The notes under the pieces: generated by a model
Told to the model about the DNA's origin: nothing
The model's database searches: none
Seen by the model: the letters and a program-made list of their open reading frames with translations, nothing else
Assembly: GCA_964469265.1 (NCBI GenBank)
Contig: CAYXYF010000051.1
Span: forward strand, 1 to 8,362
DNA from: JAEYZS01 sp964469265
GTDB taxonomy: Bacteria; Bdellovibrionota; Bdellovibrionia; Bdellovibrionales; JAEYZS01
DNA length: 8,362 nt
Reading direction: 5' to 3'
Shown here: one piece after another, positions 1 through 6,686 of the stretch
Position numbering within the stretch: the first letter of the stretch is position 1
Layout: each line of letters opens with the position of its first letter
Made by a program: the position numbers and the translations under genes

Positions 1-1928
1 GCATCTATAGCGTTTTCCATTATATTTGTCATCACCCTTTGAATCTGATCAGGGTCAAACTCAAAAGGAGGCAAGTTAGGATCTGGGAAGAAATCGAACT
101 CAACATTTCGGTGCCCCGTGGAGTACAGAACCAAGGTTCCCTCGATGACTTCGTTTAATGAGCCGACTTTTGGATTGACCTGCGGCAATCTTGCAAAGGA
201 GCTAAACTCATTAACAAGATTTTTAAGATCATCGACTTGCTTGATGATCATTTCAGTGCAGGCCTGAAACGCAGGATCTTTGACTTGGGCTCCGAACTTT
301 TTTTCCAGACGTTGTGCTGAAAGTTTAATTGGAGTCAAAGGGTTTTTGATTTCATGGGCAATACGGCGAGCAACCTCTCTCCATGCAGCAGCCCGCTGCG
401 CATTCACGAGTTCTGTGAGATCGTCAAACACGATGACAAGGCCCATATCTTTTGCGCTCTCATCTTGTAGCATGGTGATGGTGAGCTTCATAAGAAGAGA
501 GTCCTCTTGAATTTGAACTCTCAGTTCTTTTTGCAAAGTACGGAAATTATTTTTTCTCATCTGGCTTACGATCTCTCGGTACGTATCCAGATGCTGTCCT
601 TTAAGGACGTCTATCATATTTAGTCCGACGTAGCGATCTGCTGGGACCTGAAGTAACTGCGCTGCTTTAGGGTTCATGGTCGTGATCACGCCATCTCTAT
701 CTACTGAAACTACGCCAGCACTCACATTGGATAGGATAACTTCAATGTAGCGGTTGTGCTCATCTAAGATATCCAACGTGGTTTTTAAGTTTTTATTGAC
801 CTCAAGAATCTCTTTTTCAGATTCCGACAGAGATGATGTCATGTGATTAAAGTTCTTAACGAGCTGGTTAATTTCTTGTGAACCCGTTTGAATATCAACA
901 GGCTCATAATTCCCTCTTGCAATCTGATCTGCAGCTTCACCCAACTTTGCAAGAGGTGTTGCTAATTGTTTTGCTAAATAAAACCCAAACCACGTTGCGC
1001 CCAACATAATTACCATTGTCATTAAGCACAAAATCACCAAGTAAATCGTTTTTATGGGAGAGACCAACGGGTTAATATCACGAAAGTTGTCATAAGCAGC
1101 TGCTATCTCGTCCATTTTAGAAATCAGAGAAATTGGAACAAAGGTGGATACGACCAGTGCCCCCTGCTGACGAGTTTCGCCTTGGAAGTATTCTAAGGGG
1201 GCAATCACCCGTATCAAACTTCCCTCTTGGAAGTGATGCATAGTGCTTGAGTCAACGCTCTTTTTTATTCCCTTCTCAAGAAACTCTAGGGAGACTCTTG
1301 GGACGTCAGGAATAGTTTTGTTATCAGAGATAGATACGGATCGTTCACCAAAGATTGCTGGATAAAACTCAACAACATCCAAGCTATAAAGGCTGCGAAA
1401 GCTATCAAGATTATTTCTGACCTGATTAACGCTTTTATTTTCAATGCTTTTTATAATCTGGTTTGCGAAGTGGTAGTTTTTTTGTTTTGCAGAAAGATAG
1501 TAGGAGTTTGTGACTTCAAGGGAGTCTCGTAAAACCGCGGACGTTTTTATGCTAAACCATTTATCAAAACTTGAGTTGATATAAAAAACGGAAATAAAGA
1601 ACATAAGAACGGTGGGAACAAAACTAAAGGTCACAAAGGCCGCAATGAGCTTGGACTTCAATGAGCTTCCGATTATTCGACCGCTTTTTTCAACAAAGTT
1701 TTTAACGACATTACGGAAAATTAAGAAGGCTAAGAAAAGCAGTAAAACGATGTTGAAATTCACGAGTCCAAAGAAGAAGATCGAGTGCATAAAAGGCAGC
1801 TCGCGACTCAAATATGCTAAACGAACCTCAACAAACGTGAGTAAAAGAAATAAAACACCCAGGCTTACGGCAATGAGTATCTCTTTTTTTCGCTTTTTAT
1901 TTTCGATTTCAGGACTGATGCTTTCCAC
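1..1928 (-). CDS. ntrY: NtrY-like membrane sensor histidine kinase, C-terminus cut by window edge
   Basis: A membrane histidine kinase that autophosphorylates and passes phosphate to a response regulator, in this family usually NtrX, linked to nitrogen or redox sensing and envelope functions. The 642 visible codons give N-terminal membrane segments (about residues 17-33, 49-71 and 93-116), an extracytoplasmic sensing region (about 120-290), a further membrane segment (about 293-317), HAMP (about 318-370), PAS (about 390-508) and the HisKA H-box RRIAHEIKNPLTPIKLS with phospho-acceptor His525. The visible sequence ends inside the ATPase N-box (NIMENAIDA), so the nucleotide-binding half and any ntrX lie beyond position 1. 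The H-box wording (AHEIKNPLTPIKLSAQRL) is typical of NtrY. The start is GTG at 1928: an in-frame TGA lies at 1947-1949 and no other start occurs between. There is no clear Shine-Dalgarno, so translation may depend on coupling. The stimulus cannot be read from the sequence. Confidence 0.9.
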   Translation of the reverse strand, partial: MESISPEIENKKRKKEILIAVSLGVLFLLLTFVEVRLAYLSRELPFMHSIFFFGLVNFNIVLLLFLAFLIFRNVVKNFVEKSGRIIGSSLKSKLIAAFVTFSFVPTVLMFFISVFYINSSFDKWFSIKTSAVLRDSLEVTNSYYLSAKQKNYHFANQIIKSIENKSVNQVRNNLDSFRSLYSLDVVEFYPAIFGERSVSISDNKTIPDVPRVSLEFLEKGIKKSVDSSTMHHFQEGSLIRVIAPLEYFQGETRQQGALVVSTFVPISLISKMDEIAAAYDNFRDINPLVSPIKTIYLVILCLMTMVIMLGATWFGFYLAKQLATPLAKLGEAADQIARGNYEPVDIQTGSQEINQLVKNFNHMTSSLSESEKEILEVNKNLKTTLDILDEHNRYIEVILSNVSAGVVSVDRDGVITTMNPKAAQLLQVPADRYVGLNMIDVLKGQHLDTYREIVSQMRKNNFRTLQKELRVQIQEDSLLMKLTITMLQDESAKDMGLVIVFDDLTELVNAQRAAAWREVARRIAHEIKNPLTPIKLSAQRLEKKFGAQVKDPAFQACTEMIIKQVDDLKNLVNEFSSFARLPQVNPKVGSLNEVIEGTLVLYSTGHRNVEFDFFPDPNLPPFEFDPDQIQRVMTNIMENAID

Positions 1929-1970
1929 TAGATTATGACTGTAATTTCATTTCTGTGGAAATACAAGATT

Positions 1971-1987
1971 TGGCCCCTAGGGAGCCA
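1971..1987. other. Short GC-rich inverted repeat between orf79 and ntrY
   Basis: TGGCCCCTAGGGAGCCA is a near-perfect palindrome with one bulged base, centred on CCCTAGGG. It lies in the 75-bp gap between the stop of the 79-residue gene and the GTG of ntrY. No T-run follows on either strand, so it is not a standard intrinsic terminator. It could be an RNA-stability hairpin, a weak attenuator or a protein-binding site. Confidence 0.35.
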
Positions 1988-2003
1988 CTTCTGACTCTGC
2001 GGA

Positions 2004-2243
2004 TTATTGGAGATAAGACTTATAGACCTCAGTGCCCACTCTGGACGCTGGCCCGCCTTTTTTAATCAGAGCAAGACAGATCGTATGCGCTTGATTTTTA
2101 TCTAAACCTTCACTCAGGTTCGTAATTCCTGACGACACAAACGCCGACTCAACAATCAGTTTTGCGTTAAAGGGGCTCATCGTTGTTTCTAGCTTCTTCC
2201 TAAAAACATCAGCATTAATTTGAATATTTTCATTTTCAGACAT
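2004..2243 (-). CDS. Small hypothetical protein (79 aa) at the end of the riboflavin operon
   Basis: I do not recognise this protein. It is 79 residues long, has no signal peptide or membrane segment, and looks largely helical and cytoplasmic. The most distinctive part is SPFNAKLIVESAFVSSGI followed by ICLALIKKGGPASRVGTEVY. It is very probably a real gene: it begins 23 bp after the ribH stop and has a strong ribosome-binding site (AAAGGAG at 2250-2256, six bases before the ATG). In many bacteria nusB follows ribH, but this protein is about half the length of NusB and shows no NusB resemblance that I can see. Co-transcription with rib genes suggests co-expression but not necessarily a role in flavin synthesis. 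Confidence 0.75.
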   Translation of the reverse strand: MSENENIQINADVFRKKLETTMSPFNAKLIVESAFVSSGITNLSEGLDKNQAHTICLALIKKGGPASRVGTEVYKSYLQ

Positions 2244-2249
2244 TACCTG

Positions 2250-2256
2250 CTCCTTT
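2250..2256 (-). promoter_or_regulatory. Strong ribosome-binding site of the 79-aa gene
   Basis: On the minus strand AAAGGAG lies six bases (CAGGTA) before the ATG at 2243. It fixes the start of the small gene and is the best Shine-Dalgarno of the minus-strand cluster; ribH, just upstream, has only a weak A/G-rich stretch. Confidence 0.7.
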
Positions 2257-2266
2257 CTTTTTTCTG

Positions 2267-2689
2267 TTATTTAACTTCTTTCAATACCTTAATCATTCTT
2301 AAAGCTGTTTCAGCAGCATCGCGGCCTTTGTGGCCGTGGCTTCCACCAACTCTGTCAAAGGCTTGCTCTTCGTTTTCCGTTGTGAGTACACCGAAGACTA
2401 CAGGCTTGACGTATTCAAGCTGTAATAACGCGCAACCCCTTTCAACCGATTGGCAAACATAGTCGTAATGGGTTGTCTCACCTCGGATAACAGCTCCTAG
2501 AGCAATCACCGCATCGACATTTCCTTTTTGTAACATCGCCTTTGCAACTAGAGGAATTTCAAAGGCGCCTGGAACGTGAATAACTTGAACGTTGTTCACG
2601 TCTTTTTCTTGAAGATACGCTAGAGCACCTTCTTCAAGCTTTGATGTGACGTCTCTATTAAATTCAGCTACTACTATTCCGATTTGCAT
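2267..2689 (-). CDS. ribH: 6,7-dimethyl-8-ribityllumazine synthase, N-terminally short
   Basis: Lumazine synthase condenses 5-amino-6-ribitylaminouracil with 3,4-dihydroxy-2-butanone 4-phosphate, the penultimate step of riboflavin synthesis, in the cytoplasm. The active-site set is intact: Phe10 in the AEFN loop, GAFEIP (41-46), GAVIRGETTHYDYVC with catalytic His74, Phe99, Arg113 and Lys121 in RVGGSHGHKG. At 140 residues it is shorter than the roughly 154-156 of B. subtilis and E. coli. It starts directly at the first core strand (QIGIVVAEF) and lacks the usual 12-13 residue N-terminal strand. An in-frame TAA at 2705-2707 with no start codon in between rules out a longer form. The Shine-Dalgarno is weak (AAAGAAAAAAG). 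The gene starts 19 bp after the ribBA stop, so it is almost certainly in the same operon. Confidence 0.96.
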   Translation of the reverse strand: MQIGIVVAEFNRDVTSKLEEGALAYLQEKDVNNVQVIHVPGAFEIPLVAKAMLQKGNVDAVIALGAVIRGETTHYDYVCQSVERGCALLQLEYVKPVVFGVLTTENEEQAFDRVGGSHGHKGRDAAETALRMIKVLKEVK

Positions 2690-2708
2690 AAATATCTTTT
2701 TTCTTTAA

Positions 2709-3965
2709 TCAGTTTAAAACTTCATCTGTCAGATCTTTTTTTATGGCAGAAAACGTATGACCCATTTTATCTTGTTTTGTTTTCAGGTAACGGATGTTTT
2801 CTTTCACTGGCTTAATCTCAAGAGGAACTTGTTCTGTTACCTCAAGGCCATAACCCTTCAGACCAACTCTTTTTGCTGGATTGTTTGTCATAAGACGCAT
2901 TTTCCGAACATTGAGCGCTCGTAAAATCTGAGCTCCAATTCCATAATCACGATGATCAGGCTTAAATCCCAAATGCGCATTGGCTTCAACGGTATCCATG
3001 CCGCCTTCTTGTAATTCGTAAGCTTTAATTTTATTGATCAATCCAATGCCTCGACCTTCTTGGCGCAGATATAAGAGCACACCTTTGCCAGCCTCATTGA
3101 TCAACTCAAGGGCTTTATGCAATTGGGGACCACAGTCACAACGAAGGCTTCCGAAGACATCGCCAGTCATACACTCAGAGTGAACTCTCACTAGCACTGG
3201 CTCATCGGAACTAATATCTCCCTTTACAAGCGCAACATGCTCAAGATCGTTCACTTTACTTTTAAACACTCGAACTTCAAACCCATCACCATAAGCGGTC
3301 GGAAGAGCAGCTTTTGCTTGCTCTTCAATAAGGCGCTCGTTCATCATTCTATATTCGATCAGGTCGACGATGGTTCCGATTTTAATTCCATGCTTCAGTG
3401 CAAACTTAATAAGATCAGGCGTTCTTGCCATAGAACCATCTTCGTTCATGACTTCACAAATTACGGCTGCTGGAGTTAAGCCTGCTAGCACAGCAAGATC
3501 GATACTTGCCTCTGTGTGACCTGCTCTTTTTAAAACTCCGCCTGGCTGTCCTTTAATTGGAAAGATGTGTCCAGGACAAATTATGTCTTGAGGTTTAGCA
3601 TTGGGGTTTGCCGCCACCTGAACTGTTTTTGCACGATCAAAAGCTGAAATCCCAGTAGAGATTCCCTCGCTGGCTTCGATACTCACAGTAAATGCAGTCT
3701 TATGGGGTGAAAGGTTTTTCTCATCCTTCACCATTAACGGAATTTCTAATCTCTCAATTTGCTCTGGAGTTAAACTCAAACAAATAAGCCCACGTGCCTC
3801 GCGAGACATAAAGTTGATTTTTTCTGGTGAGACGAAATCTGCTGCTAAGATTAAATCGCCTTCGTTTTCGCGATCTTCATCATCGATAAGGATTACCATT
3901 TTCCCGATTTTAATATCTTCAATAATATCTTGAATGGAATTCATTTTTACACCTGAATCTGTCAT
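2709..3965 (-). CDS. ribBA: Bifunctional DHBP synthase / GTP cyclohydrolase II
   Basis: This fusion enzyme makes both entry substrates of riboflavin synthesis: 3,4-dihydroxy-2-butanone 4-phosphate from ribulose 5-phosphate (RibB half) and the diaminopyrimidine from GTP (RibA half). The RibB domain (about residues 8-205) carries the acidic metal-binding motif DDEDRENEGD (28-37) and GHTEAS (149-154). The RibA domain (about 208-405) carries the zinc ligands Cys265, Cys276 and Cys278 (ECMTGDVFGSLRCDCG), RQEGRGIGL (301-309), DHRDYGIGAQIL (337-348) and TNNPAK (360-365). Both halves appear catalytically complete and 418 residues is normal for RibBA. The start at 3965 overlaps the ribE stop as ATGA and has AGGAG at 3974-3978, pointing to translational coupling. 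Met8 is an alternative start at which the recognisable domain begins, but its ribosome-binding site is weaker. Confidence 0.97.
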   Translation of the reverse strand: MTDSGVKMNSIQDIIEDIKIGKMVILIDDEDRENEGDLILAADFVSPEKINFMSREARGLICLSLTPEQIERLEIPLMVKDEKNLSPHKTAFTVSIEASEGISTGISAFDRAKTVQVAANPNAKPQDIICPGHIFPIKGQPGGVLKRAGHTEASIDLAVLAGLTPAAVICEVMNEDGSMARTPDLIKFALKHGIKIGTIVDLIEYRMMNERLIEEQAKAALPTAYGDGFEVRVFKSKVNDLEHVALVKGDISSDEPVLVRVHSECMTGDVFGSLRCDCGPQLHKALELINEAGKGVLLYLRQEGRGIGLINKIKAYELQEGGMDTVEANAHLGFKPDHRDYGIGAQILRALNVRKMRLMTNNPAKRVGLKGYGLEVTEQVPLEIKPVKENIRYLKTKQDKMGHTFSAIKKDLTDEVLN

Positions 3966-4558
3966 GGTCTTGACTCCTGATATCGGACAGTGGCTTTTGC
4001 CATGTAATCAAATTCCAGATTCACACTGTCACCGGCCTTGATGCCTTTTAGATTTGTCTTATTTAAAGTTTCTGGGATGAGATAAAAACTAACAACATCA
4101 CCATCAACTTCATTGACGGTAAGGCTCACACCTGCCACAGCAAGGGAACCCTTTTTCCAAACATATTTTTTAAACTCATCAGGAATTTGCACGGCAAAAA
4201 ATAACGTTCCGTCGTTTGATATAACGTCAACAACTCCGCCTACACCATCTACATGGCCCGTTACAAAATGGCCATGGACACGATCGCCATACCTTAATGA
4301 TCTTTCCAAGTTCAGATGTTGATCTTTTTGAAGGCGCGTATCCCATCTCGTAATGTTTAGAGTTTCTGGGCCTATAGCAAATTGCATAGACTCATCGTCA
4401 AACTTTTCAATGGTTAGACAGACTCCGTTGGTCGCAATACTATCACCGATTTTAATATCGTCGAACTCGGTAGGCCTTTTCATAATAAGGCGATAAACAG
4501 CACCTTCTTTTTCGATTTTGAGAATTGGGGCTGTTGTTTCGATTATACCTGTGAACAT
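3962..4558 (-). CDS. ribE: Riboflavin synthase, alpha chain
   Basis: Riboflavin synthase dismutates two molecules of 6,7-dimethyl-8-ribityllumazine into riboflavin plus a pyrimidine that returns to RibH. The 198-residue protein has the typical tandem lumazine-binding barrels. Barrel 1 (about 1-97) has MFTGIIE, GDSIATNGVCLT and ETLN (65-68). Barrel 2 (about 98-190) has TGHVDG (100-105), GVSLTVNEV and IPETLNKTNL. Phe2, Cys47, His102 and Thr147 match residues known to matter in the family. It is the first gene of the rib cluster and its stop overlaps the ribBA start by four bases. There is no Shine-Dalgarno before its ATG, and a promoter-like pair of hexamers sits so close that the mRNA may be nearly leaderless. 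The name ribE here follows the usage in which ribH is lumazine synthase; E. coli calls this gene ribC. Confidence 0.97.
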   Translation of the reverse strand: MFTGIIETTAPILKIEKEGAVYRLIMKRPTEFDDIKIGDSIATNGVCLTIEKFDDESMQFAIGPETLNITRWDTRLQKDQHLNLERSLRYGDRVHGHFVTGHVDGVGGVVDVISNDGTLFFAVQIPDEFKKYVWKKGSLAVAGVSLTVNEVDGDVVSFYLIPETLNKTNLKGIKAGDSVNLEFDYMAKATVRYQESRP

Positions 4559-4568
4559 TTGGTCAAAA

Positions 4569-4596
4569 CTTACACCCCAATGGTGTTTTGAGTCAA
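4569..4596 (-). promoter_or_regulatory. Candidate promoter of the rib operon
   Basis: On the minus strand TTGACT (4591-4596) is followed after 16 bases by TGTAAG (4569-4574), matching the sigma-70 -35 box in five of six positions and the -10 box in about four. Transcription would begin near 4562, only a few bases before the ribE ATG at 4558, which agrees with the missing Shine-Dalgarno. The spacer includes an imperfect inverted repeat (CAAAA-CACC / GGTG-TAAG-TTTTG) that could be an operator. This is inference from sequence match only. Confidence 0.35.
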
Positions 4597-4600
4597 ATGT

Positions 4601-4626
4601 AGGGATCGGTATTGAAATTAATCCCT
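4601..4626. repeat. Inverted repeat upstream of the rib promoter
   Basis: AGGGAT (4601-4606) and ATCCCT (4621-4626) form a 6-bp inverted repeat with a 14-base spacer, in the 86 bp between the metallophosphoesterase stop and ribE. It sits just upstream of the candidate -35 box. No T-run follows it on the minus strand, so it is a poor terminator; an operator or a weak 3'-end hairpin are both possible. The adjacent direct repeat CTGAGA (4627-4632 and 4634-4639) has a 7-base period. Confidence 0.25.
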
Positions 4627-4644
4627 CTGAGACCTGAGATATGA

Positions 4645-6555
4645 CTACTTCTTTGACGGCTTTTGATCGACTCTGAAGTAACCTATAACCTTATTGTTCT
4701 TTGTATTGAATTCTCTTTTATCAATCCCGACTTGAACTTCAACAGGATAGTAGCCTGCTTGCCAGAAGTCTTGAGTAAAAACCGCTGTCTTTTCAATGAT
4801 TTGCCCAGGCCTTAGAACAGATCCGTCGTTCGGGGCAATTTCTTGAACCGTAAGCCACTTTTCATCAAGGGTATTGAGCGGAGATAGGTCAATTTTTGCC
4901 ATGGTGGTTGGAACAGGTACTTCTTCCATTCCAGCATTAATAATCTTGTACTTGATCACGATGGTTTTGCTATCAGCACGATCCAACCGCACCTGTTCGA
5001 GAGGAACATAAAGGTCAGGCTGAAGGGTTCGTACTCGACCTTCCCATTTTGCTTTGGAGGGCGTCACTGGTGATTTCTTAACGATATAATCTTTAATGAC
5101 CTGCCATGCTTCTTTACCAGTATCTTTGGGGCGCCGAAGTCCAACATCGGCACCCGCTTTTTTTAAAAAGTCAAAGGCTTGGAAAATCCCTTCACTTGCT
5201 GAGATGGTGTAGTACTGATTTGTCTGCAATCGTTTTTTGTTAATCTTTAGACTTTTTATTTTAAAGTAAGACTCTTTGCCGTCGATTCGATAGGTGGCAT
5301 TACTCACACGAACACCCTTTCCTAGAGTGACAACTAAGTTAATGAGTTGCTGAAGGGTCTCGCCCCGAACATCCATAGTAAAGATTGTCCAATTTCGATT
5401 CTTTGTCTGACTCCACACGTGCGGAAACATATTGTAGAAGTCCACCGTTGATGAGCGGCCCGCAAAAAGATCCCTTCTAAAATACTGGCCAACATCAAAG
5501 GCTGCTTCAGTCTTCCCAGCTTCTCGGATAGAGTCCACTGCCCAGTTTGCTAGGACGTCTTCAGTGATGTCTGAGCCAAGAGGCAAGTTCACTTCCGATT
5601 CAAAAATATCATCGTCAAAAATTTTTCCGCGAACGGCTTCAATTCTTTTTTTGAAGCCCTCTACCATGTCTTGAATAAACGCGTTTCGAGGAACGGTGCT
5701 ATCAATTTGGTGGATCTTATGACTTGCAAGCTCAACTTTACCGTTACCGCGAATAAGGAGTTCGTACTCCCCTAGGTACTGAGCCCAATACCCTGCGTGC
5801 ACAATCGGAATACCATTCACATAAATAGGTTTTTTTGTAAGAATATGCGTGTGTCCACCGACGATAAGATCAATGCCAGGAACTGATTCTGCAATTCTTT
5901 TATCTGCATCAACCCCGATATGAGTTAACACAATCACAGCGTCACACTTTTCTTCTTCACGGAGGATCTTTACGTATTTTAATGCAGCTTGAGTCGGCTC
6001 CGTGATTTGTCCTGGCTCAAAGAATGGATCAAAAATCATTTCAAAAGTCGATAGACCAAGAATACCGATCTTTTTTCCACCAATTTCTTTTACGATGTAG
6101 GGCTTCATGTATTTTTTCAGATCGATTTCTGGCGGCAAAAGATCAAGGTTGCTGTTTGCAGATAGGACTGGCACGGTAAACTCTGCTCCCTTAAAACCAT
6201 CGTAAAGTTCTTTTGGACCAACTAACCACTCATGGTTACCGAAGACGATGGCATCAAAACCAAGGGCCTCCATCATGCGATGGTTTGCTTCACCTGAATT
6301 CAAAGTATAAAAGATGGTCCCCTCAGTCCAATCGCCCGCATCCAATAAAAGGTGGTTGTCATGGCGTTTACGAAGCTCGTCGATTTTGGTTTTTAATCTC
6401 GCAATTCCACCTAAGCGGATTGGAGAGTCCATGTTAGTAAAGTGTCCATGTATATCCCCAGTATGTAGGATCGAAACCCTGACATCCTTAGAATAAGCTT
6501 GAAAACAAAACAAGCTAACAAAAGCTATTGTAATTATTCGTACGCTACTCACCAC
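4645..6555 (-). CDS. Secreted metallophosphoesterase of the UshA/5'-nucleotidase family with a C-terminal beta domain
   Basis: A probable periplasmic or secreted phosphohydrolase. Residues 1-22 form a signal peptide (hydrophobic core IITIAFVSLFCF, then QAYS-KD). The metal-binding motifs of the calcineurin-like domain follow: D34 and H36 in HTGDIHGH, D75 in DAGDW, N107 and H108 in GNHEW, H212 in LTHIG, H235 and H237 in GGHTH. Residues about 305-510 correspond to the C-terminal 5'-nucleotidase domain, but the usual substrate motifs are degenerate (DVGQYFRRDLFAGRSS where GGGIR is expected). Residues about 515-630 look like an added beta-sandwich resembling CARDB. The residue after GNHEW is Leu111, where UshA has the catalytic-dyad Asp. 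Substrate is therefore unassigned; salvage of nucleotides would suit a predator. The start is GTG at 6555 with AAAGGG at 6562-6567; a second in-frame GTG follows immediately. Confidence 0.85.
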   Translation of the reverse strand: MVSSVRIITIAFVSLFCFQAYSKDVRVSILHTGDIHGHFTNMDSPIRLGGIARLKTKIDELRKRHDNHLLLDAGDWTEGTIFYTLNSGEANHRMMEALGFDAIVFGNHEWLVGPKELYDGFKGAEFTVPVLSANSNLDLLPPEIDLKKYMKPYIVKEIGGKKIGILGLSTFEMIFDPFFEPGQITEPTQAALKYVKILREEEKCDAVIVLTHIGVDADKRIAESVPGIDLIVGGHTHILTKKPIYVNGIPIVHAGYWAQYLGEYELLIRGNGKVELASHKIHQIDSTVPRNAFIQDMVEGFKKRIEAVRGKIFDDDIFESEVNLPLGSDITEDVLANWAVDSIREAGKTEAAFDVGQYFRRDLFAGRSSTVDFYNMFPHVWSQTKNRNWTIFTMDVRGETLQQLINLVVTLGKGVRVSNATYRIDGKESYFKIKSLKINKKRLQTNQYYTISASEGIFQAFDFLKKAGADVGLRRPKDTGKEAWQVIKDYIVKKSPVTPSKAKWEGRVRTLQPDLYVPLEQVRLDRADSKTIVIKYKIINAGMEEVPVPTTMAKIDLSPLNTLDEKWLTVQEIAPNDGSVLRPGQIIEKTAVFTQDFWQAGYYPVEVQVGIDKREFNTKNNKVIGYFRVDQKPSKK

Positions 6556-6571
6556 ATCCCACCCTTTGATA

Positions 6572-6581
6572 GACTATAGTC
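6572..6581. promoter_or_regulatory. Palindrome overlapping a -10-like box of the metallophosphoesterase gene
   Basis: GACTATAGTC is a perfect 10-bp palindrome. On the minus strand it contains TATAGT, a good sigma-70 -10 match, placed so that transcription would start about 10 bases before the GTG at 6555. The matching -35 box is weak (TTGCAC with 19-base spacing). A palindrome over a -10 box could be an operator. The rest of the 131-bp divergent region (6556-6686) holds the opposite promoter candidate and nothing else I can name. Confidence 0.3.
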
Positions 6582-6657
6582 CTAACAAAAATTCTATGTG
6601 CAAATAATATGGGCGTGCAAGCCTTAAAACACATTAGCTAAATCACTTCAAACGCTT

Positions 6658-6663
6658 TACAAT
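6658..6663 (+). promoter_or_regulatory. Candidate -10 box for the alpha/beta hydrolase gene
   Basis: TACAAT matches the sigma-70 -10 consensus in five of six positions and lies 23 bp before the ATG at 6687, giving a short leader that still includes the ribosome-binding site. No convincing -35 hexamer is found 16-18 bp upstream (TTAGCT at 6634-6639 is poor), so the call rests on the -10 alone. Confidence 0.3.
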
Positions 6664-6676
6664 GTCCTCTTAGATT

Positions 6677-6682
6677 GGGTGG
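6677..6682 (+). promoter_or_regulatory. Ribosome-binding site that decides the hydrolase start
   Basis: GGGTGG lies four bases before ATG 6687. The in-frame TTG at 6675 would place this Shine-Dalgarno inside the coding region and has none of its own, so 6687 is preferred. Confidence 0.55.
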
Positions 6683-6686
6683 AAAC

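Noticed and set aside
1..60. ntrY as a truncated pseudogene
   Set aside because: The frame is open to position 1 and stops inside the N-box only because the window ends there.
1612..1938. Plus-strand ORF of 108 codons antisense to ntrY
   Set aside because: It lies wholly opposite the membrane-domain coding part of ntrY, is Lys/Ser-rich and has no family features; it is an antisense shadow. The plus-strand ORFs at 280-510, 2220-2462, 3237-3479, 4113-4322, 6213-6437 and 6314-6496 were dropped for the same reason.
1933..1950. Minus-strand five-codon ORF MKLQS ending four bases before the ntrY GTG
   Set aside because: It begins ATGAAATT like the mini-ORF before flagellin, but has no ribosome-binding site, so a coupling role is not supported.
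4559..4644. FMN (RFN) riboswitch before ribE
   Set aside because: The gap is only 86 bp, and the one stretch that looks slightly like an RFN piece (AGGGATCGG...TGAAATT at 4601-4619) is on the plus strand, opposite to the rib genes, without the other conserved blocks.
6609..6641. Plus-strand ten-codon ORF (MGVQALKHIS) in the divergent region
   Set aside because: No Shine-Dalgarno, upstream of the likely -10 box, and short enough to occur by chance.
6675..6686. TTG start at 6675 for the hydrolase, giving four more residues
   Set aside because: No Shine-Dalgarno precedes it, while GGGTGG is correctly spaced for ATG 6687, where the hydrophobic anchor begins.
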